NCBI GenBank assembly: GCA_963792175.1
Contig: CAWBVG010000033.1
Location: forward strand, 260,782 to 324,781
Length of the DNA: 64,000 nt
DNA from: CAWBVG01 sp963792175
Lineage (GTDB): Bacteria > Acidobacteriota > Vicinamibacteria > Vicinamibacterales > CAVVIG01
Reading direction: 5' to 3'
Below are positions 60,197 through 64,000 of this stretch, piece after piece. Each line of letters starts with the position of its first letter. Within the stretch, counting starts at the first letter, position 1. Under the pieces are notes generated by a model. The model saw only the letters and a program-made list of their open reading frames with translations. It did not search any database and had not been told where the DNA came from. A program made the position numbers and the translations under genes.

Positions 60197-62072
60197 TCAG
60201 CGTGACAGGATGTCGGGGAGCTTCCTCATAAATGTGCGGATGTCGCCGATCTGTGCGGCCGTGGAAATGAAGTCGAACGCCGTCGGGCTGACCGGCGTCG
60301 TGCGACCTTCGAGAATGGCGGTCAGCGCCGCGGGCAGGACGGGACATTCGTCCAGCAGGCCGCGCACGCTGATCCAAGCCGTCATGTCGAGCATCGCGAG
60401 CACGTCCGCCGCGTCGCGTGCGAGCCACGGCGTGCCGGCGTCGCGTTGCTGTGCGAGCTTGCGCCGCAGCGTGACGAACCCCCGCTGGATGTCGTCATCG
60501 ACGCAGCGAAGATCGTCGAGCATCGAGACGAGCTGATGCGCCACGAACACACTGACGTCCTGGTACAGCACAGACCAGCCCACTGTGAACGCTGTGACGA
60601 GGTCGTGATCGATCAGGAAAGAGTCAGGCGGGAAGGTGTCTCGCGGTGATGGCTGCTTGACCACCGGAGCCGTTGCGAAGGTGGTTGGCCGTGCTGCGAG
60701 CGCGCGGCGATGACGCATCGTGCACGGTCACGCTCGGCCAGCGCGCGGGCCAGTATTCGAGACCCAGGTTGCAGATGCTCGCGGCGGCATCGGACGCCTC
60801 CGGAGGCGTGAACGGCCGCGACTGGACGGAGCATCCGGCGAGCAGTGCGTTCCCGAGGAACGCGAGCTCACGACTGCGCGTCAAGTAGGCGGCCTCGTCC
60901 CTGTCGCGCCCGCACGCCATCAGTTGCCGCAAGCGCGTGAGTCTGGCTGCCCGCGGGTCTGCGTCCGCGGCTTCGAGCAGCGCGCGTGGACGCTCCGGCA
61001 TCATGCCTGCCTCTGTGAGCAAGCCGATGACTGCTGCGATCGATTCGGTGACGTCGGTTGCGTCTACCTGCACGTCGGGCGAGCGTGATGCCGGCGACGT
61101 CGATGCCGACGATTCCAGCAGGCGTTCCGGTGGTCGCGCACTCTCGTTCGACGATTCCGGTGCTTCCTCCGCCGCTCGAAAATATGCCGCGACGATCGGA
61201 TTTGTCGTCATCGACCGCGCCGACGCTCCTGATCGCGTGGGTGTCGGCTGTCGTGCCATCTGGAGGAAGGCGCGGGCGTCGGCGGGCGTCGCGTAGCCTT
61301 GCTGCGATCGCCGGCGCTCCCGTTCGGTCGCGACGTCGTGGAGGTGTTGCTCCGGTGCCGGCAGCAGATCGTCCAGGCCGTCGATTTCCGGCATGGAGTT
61401 GGACAGACGCCGGCAGCCCTGCATCACGGCCTGGAAATAGTTGCCGTGCTCGGCGTCGAGCGCGACCAGCAGCGTGATGATCGCGTCCCACACGTCGGCT
61501 CTCCGCCCACGGACGATGTAGCCGCCGACTGCACACTCGAGCCCGTCGCCGCTCGAATCGTGCTTCGGCGCGTCGCCAGCATGCATCGCCTCGTCGACAT
61601 CCATCACATCTCCTTCACGCATCGCCTCCTGACGATCCATCGGCTCGTCATCACTCTGGGCGGTTGGTTCGAAGATGCCCGGGTCGAATACACGCACGTA
61701 GCGGGAAAGTCCGGTGACTACGAGGTTCGTGTCGAGGGCGGCGACCGTTCGTGCGGCCACCGAGTCGCCGGTGTCCACCAGCACTTCGAGCCATTCGCCG
61801 AAGCGATCGACGTCGAACTGCCCGTCGCGTCCCGGCCGCGCGGGACGCCACAGATCGAGGTCGAGCAGGGAGGTGAGCTGCGCGGGAGTCGCCGCCGTGA
61901 CGAGCTCGCCGCACGCATCGAGTCCACGGTAGCGAATGAGCTGATGCAGGGTTTCCGGCGGGAGGTGCGGAACGACGCGCGCGAAGAATGGCGTGTCCAA
62001 CAATCGCTCGAGTCGATTCTCGATCGAGCCCCCGTCGCCGGGCGCCGTCGCGCGGTTCGTGATCTTGGACAT
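60197..62072 (-). CDS. DUF6178-family protein (frameshifted)
   Basis: The N-terminus has the family pattern FFARVVPHLPPETLHQLIRY and PAQLTSLLDLDLWRPAR, and later FGEWLEVLVDTGD, LDTNLVVTGLSRYVRVFDP and GGYIVRGRRADVWDAIITLL. The C-terminal segment FLIDHDLVTAFTVGWSVLYQ and DIQRGFVTLRRKLAQQRDAG lies in a second frame; one extra base near 60690-60720 causes the break. About 625 residues. The family is largely helical and of unknown function. No membrane segment or signal peptide. Confidence 0.7.
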
Positions 62073-62269
62073 GGGCCGGGGATGATACCGGTCCTGGCGT
62101 CCAACAAACAGTCTTGAAGAATGGGGCGGTGTCAGGGATACTAATAATGGGATTGACGTCCGTTGTCGTCAGCCTCGCCCGCCGACTCTCACCTTCCAGT
62201 TCGCCGACATCATTGACCTTCCGGTTTCTCGTTGAACGCTGGCTCGCGCGGGCTCGTGCCCGGAAGATC

Positions 62270-63127
62270 TCACGGGGTACCCGGCGGGCGCGCCGCGATC
62301 TCTTCGAAGAGTTTCTTCCCCACGATGCGATGGACCGCCGTCGAGGGGTGACCATCATGGTAGAAGAAGTAGGTCGCCGGATCGCCGACGGGCGTTGAAT
62401 CCTGATCGAAGATCGCTCGGCCGGCGCAGGCGCTGGTGGTGTTGACGATGCCGTGCGCCGCCGGATGGTCGATCACCTCGTCGAAGGCGGCGCCCCAGTG
62501 ATTCAGCCACACATCGATGCCCGCCGCTGTGGCCTCCTGACGAACGAACTGCTGGTAGGCGGGATTCAGTCGAAGGCCCACCGCCGCGAACTGCGGGATC
62601 TTCGTCGGCAGGAGAGCGATCGTGAAGTGCCGCCCGCCGAGCTCGCGAAGGATCTGGAGTTCCTGCCGCAGATTGTCCAGCGTGAACGCCGTCTCCCGCC
62701 GCCCGTCGTTGAGCCCGCCGGCGAGGAAGAAGAGCGTCGTCTGCGGCTCGAAGGCGATGTCGCCGGACTTCACGCGCGCGGCGAAATCGCGCACCTGGTT
62801 CATCATCCCGTAGCCGAGGAGCGCCTCCTTGACGTGGCGCCCCTCGCCTTCACCCGTCCCCGCTCCGCTCACGGCGAACACGAGACTCTTGCCTGCCGCG
62901 TGTGCCGCCGTGCTCGGCGCGACCGGCAGCCCCATCAGCCAGCCGAGATACGCCACCGCCGTCGGGCCGTTGCCGTCGATGTAACCGGCGCCGATATCCG
63001 AGTAACTGTCGCCGAACACATAGAGGCGTGAGTATCGCGGCGCCGGTCCGGAGCTGGCGACAGATTGCGCCGCCAGCGGAGTGGCAATCGCGAGCGTCAG
63101 CAGCAGTGACGCGATTGCGCGTCGCAT
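62270..63127 (-). CDS. Secreted GDSL/SGNH-type esterase
   Basis: 286 residues from ATG 63127, supported by GAGGAGGG 5 bases upstream, with signal peptide MRRAIASLLLTLAIATPLAA. The SGNH hydrolase blocks are YVFGDSYSDIG (nucleophile Ser), LAGGLNDGRRE (block III Gly/Asn) and FYHDGHPSTAVHRIVG (block V Asp and His). The long cysteine-poor sequence fits plant-like GDSL lipases. It is exported and hydrolyses ester bonds of an unknown substrate. An earlier ATG-like start at 63358 lies inside the next gene and is rejected. Confidence 0.86.
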   Translation of the reverse strand: MRRAIASLLLTLAIATPLAAQSVASSGPAPRYSRLYVFGDSYSDIGAGYIDGNGPTAVAYLGWLMGLPVAPSTAAHAAGKSLVFAVSGAGTGEGEGRHVKEALLGYGMMNQVRDFAARVKSGDIAFEPQTTLFFLAGGLNDGRRETAFTLDNLRQELQILRELGGRHFTIALLPTKIPQFAAVGLRLNPAYQQFVRQEATAAGIDVWLNHWGAAFDEVIDHPAAHGIVNTTSACAGRAIFDQDSTPVGDPATYFFYHDGHPSTAVHRIVGKKLFEEIAARPPGTP

Positions 63128-63144
63128 GAACCCTCCTCTAGCTG

Positions 63145-64000
63145 CTAGGTTGTGTAGAACGTCGTGAAGAACAGGATGAAGCGGTAGATCGTCAGACACA
63201 CAACCAGCCAGCCGATCAACAGCAGCGCCTTCGCGATCGCTGCGATCCTGCCGTCGCCGTAAACGCGGCCTGACGCGGTCGCGAGGCAGGCAATGAATCC
63301 GAGCGCGATCGGCGCGTCCAGCGCTACTTCGAGCAGCGATCCGTTCTGTCGCCACCATTCGGCGAGGACGCCGAGCCGGTAGATCTGGCTAATCGGGACT
63401 GTGACCACCGTCATCCACAGCAGCAGGAATCCCATGGCGTAAAACGAGAACACCAGGTGTTCGCGCGTAATAGCGTCGCGCGCGTGGATGCAAGGCCCAG
63501 ACTCCGATCGCGAACAGCGGCACCATCAGCATCACCAGCGAATGTCCCTGCAGGTGCGCGGTCTCGTCGAAGTGCGCGGCGTATTCCTCGATCTCTTCGT
63601 GACGTGCGGCCACCTTCGCGTCCACCATGCGCTTCGCCATCACCCGCCACGGCCGGTTCTCGGTCTGCATGCGAAGCGTCGACGTGAACGGCATTTGCAG
63701 CGCCAGCGGCAGGAACAGGAAGTAGAGCAGGTTGCAGACGACGAACATCTGCACCGGGCCGATCTGGGCCTTGCGCCTGCCGGCCAGGAAATCGGCGGCG
63801 AGCTGACCGGGCCGGGTCAGCAGCGACCGGAAGCTGGCGAACACGCGACCGTCGACGTGGGCCATCGTCTCGAGCACCTCTTCGACGAAGTGCTTCATCG
63901 AGTAGTCGTGCGGCGCCGTCTGCTCGCCGCAATCCGCGCAATAGCGTCCGGTCACAGCAGCGCCGCAGCCGGCGCAATGCGCCTGGGAAACCGTGGACAT
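63145..64000 (-). CDS. DUF3667-family zinc-ribbon membrane protein (frameshifted; start at window edge)
   Basis: The ATG at 64000 begins MSTVSQAHCAGCGAAVTGRY with a CxxC...CxxC zinc ribbon (CAGCG, CADCG). The family region follows: SFRSLLTRPGQLAADFLAGR and KAQIGPVQMFVVCNLLYFLF. Membrane helices include LVMLMVPLFAIGVWAL, YAMGFLLLWMTVVTVPI and ALLLIGWLVVCLTIYRFI. One extra base near 63480 splits it. About 284 residues. The function of DUF3667 is unknown. Translation could start upstream of the window. Confidence 0.75.

Overview
The window is GC-rich, densely coded DNA from a soil-type bacterium. The gene repertoire points to Acidobacteriota, probably class Vicinamibacteria: an ADOP-type FtsX/MacB permease, Ser/Thr kinases with TolB-like or TPR tails, an ankyrin/DUF1592/DUF1552 trio, several secreted amidohydrolases, creatininase, an M64 peptidase and a KGG stress protein. 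This assignment is inferred from gene content; no rRNA or other phylogenetic marker except gltX is present.

Layout. 1-2.4 kb: a translationally coupled pair on the minus strand, a PA2779-like small protein and a secreted C39-like peptidase that continues through TPR and POTRA-like regions into an Omp85-like barrel. 2.5-11 kb: housekeeping enzymes (methyltransferase, PHP protein, NUDIX), then a scavenging block of M28 peptidase, amidohydrolase, APC permease and M64 peptidase. 11-16.7 kb: a histone-like protein, a sigma factor/kinase pair, a Dabb protein, creatininase and a kinase-TPR protein. 16.7-21.5 kb: an MmgE/PrpD protein, two envelope proteins and a serine hydrolase. 21.5-30 kb: a regulatory locus with an ECF sigma factor, a palindromic operator and two paralogous HTH-STAND-TPR regulators. 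Each regulator is followed by the same ECF-like promoter motif driving secreted lipoproteins, a zinc peptidase or a cupredoxin/FAD-oxidoreductase pair. 30-46 kb: ADOP permease, kinase with a TolB-like tail, B3-type metallo-beta-lactamase fold protein, zinc peptidase, a second MBL protein, a Dyp peroxidase remnant, the ankyrin/DUF1592/DUF1552 cluster and a DUF2278 protein. 46-51 kb: a hybrid histidine kinase, tRNA-Ser, tandem hairpin repeats, gltX, a KGG protein and tRNA-Gln. 51.2-54.3 kb: a less conventional accessory segment beside a duplicated tRNA-Gln 3' end, with a papain-like peptidase operon. 54.5-64 kb: a membrane protein, bicupin, two amidohydrolases, an MFS transporter, a DUF6178 protein, a GDSL esterase and a DUF3667 protein.

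Many genes are split by single-base indels, mostly one-base insertions, while their codon sense and domain motifs stay intact on both sides. They affect unrelated genes across the whole window, so they look like uncorrected long-read sequencing errors rather than gene decay. For these genes one span covering all frames is given. Two genes, the Dyp peroxidase and a sigma-factor tail, do look like genuine remnants.
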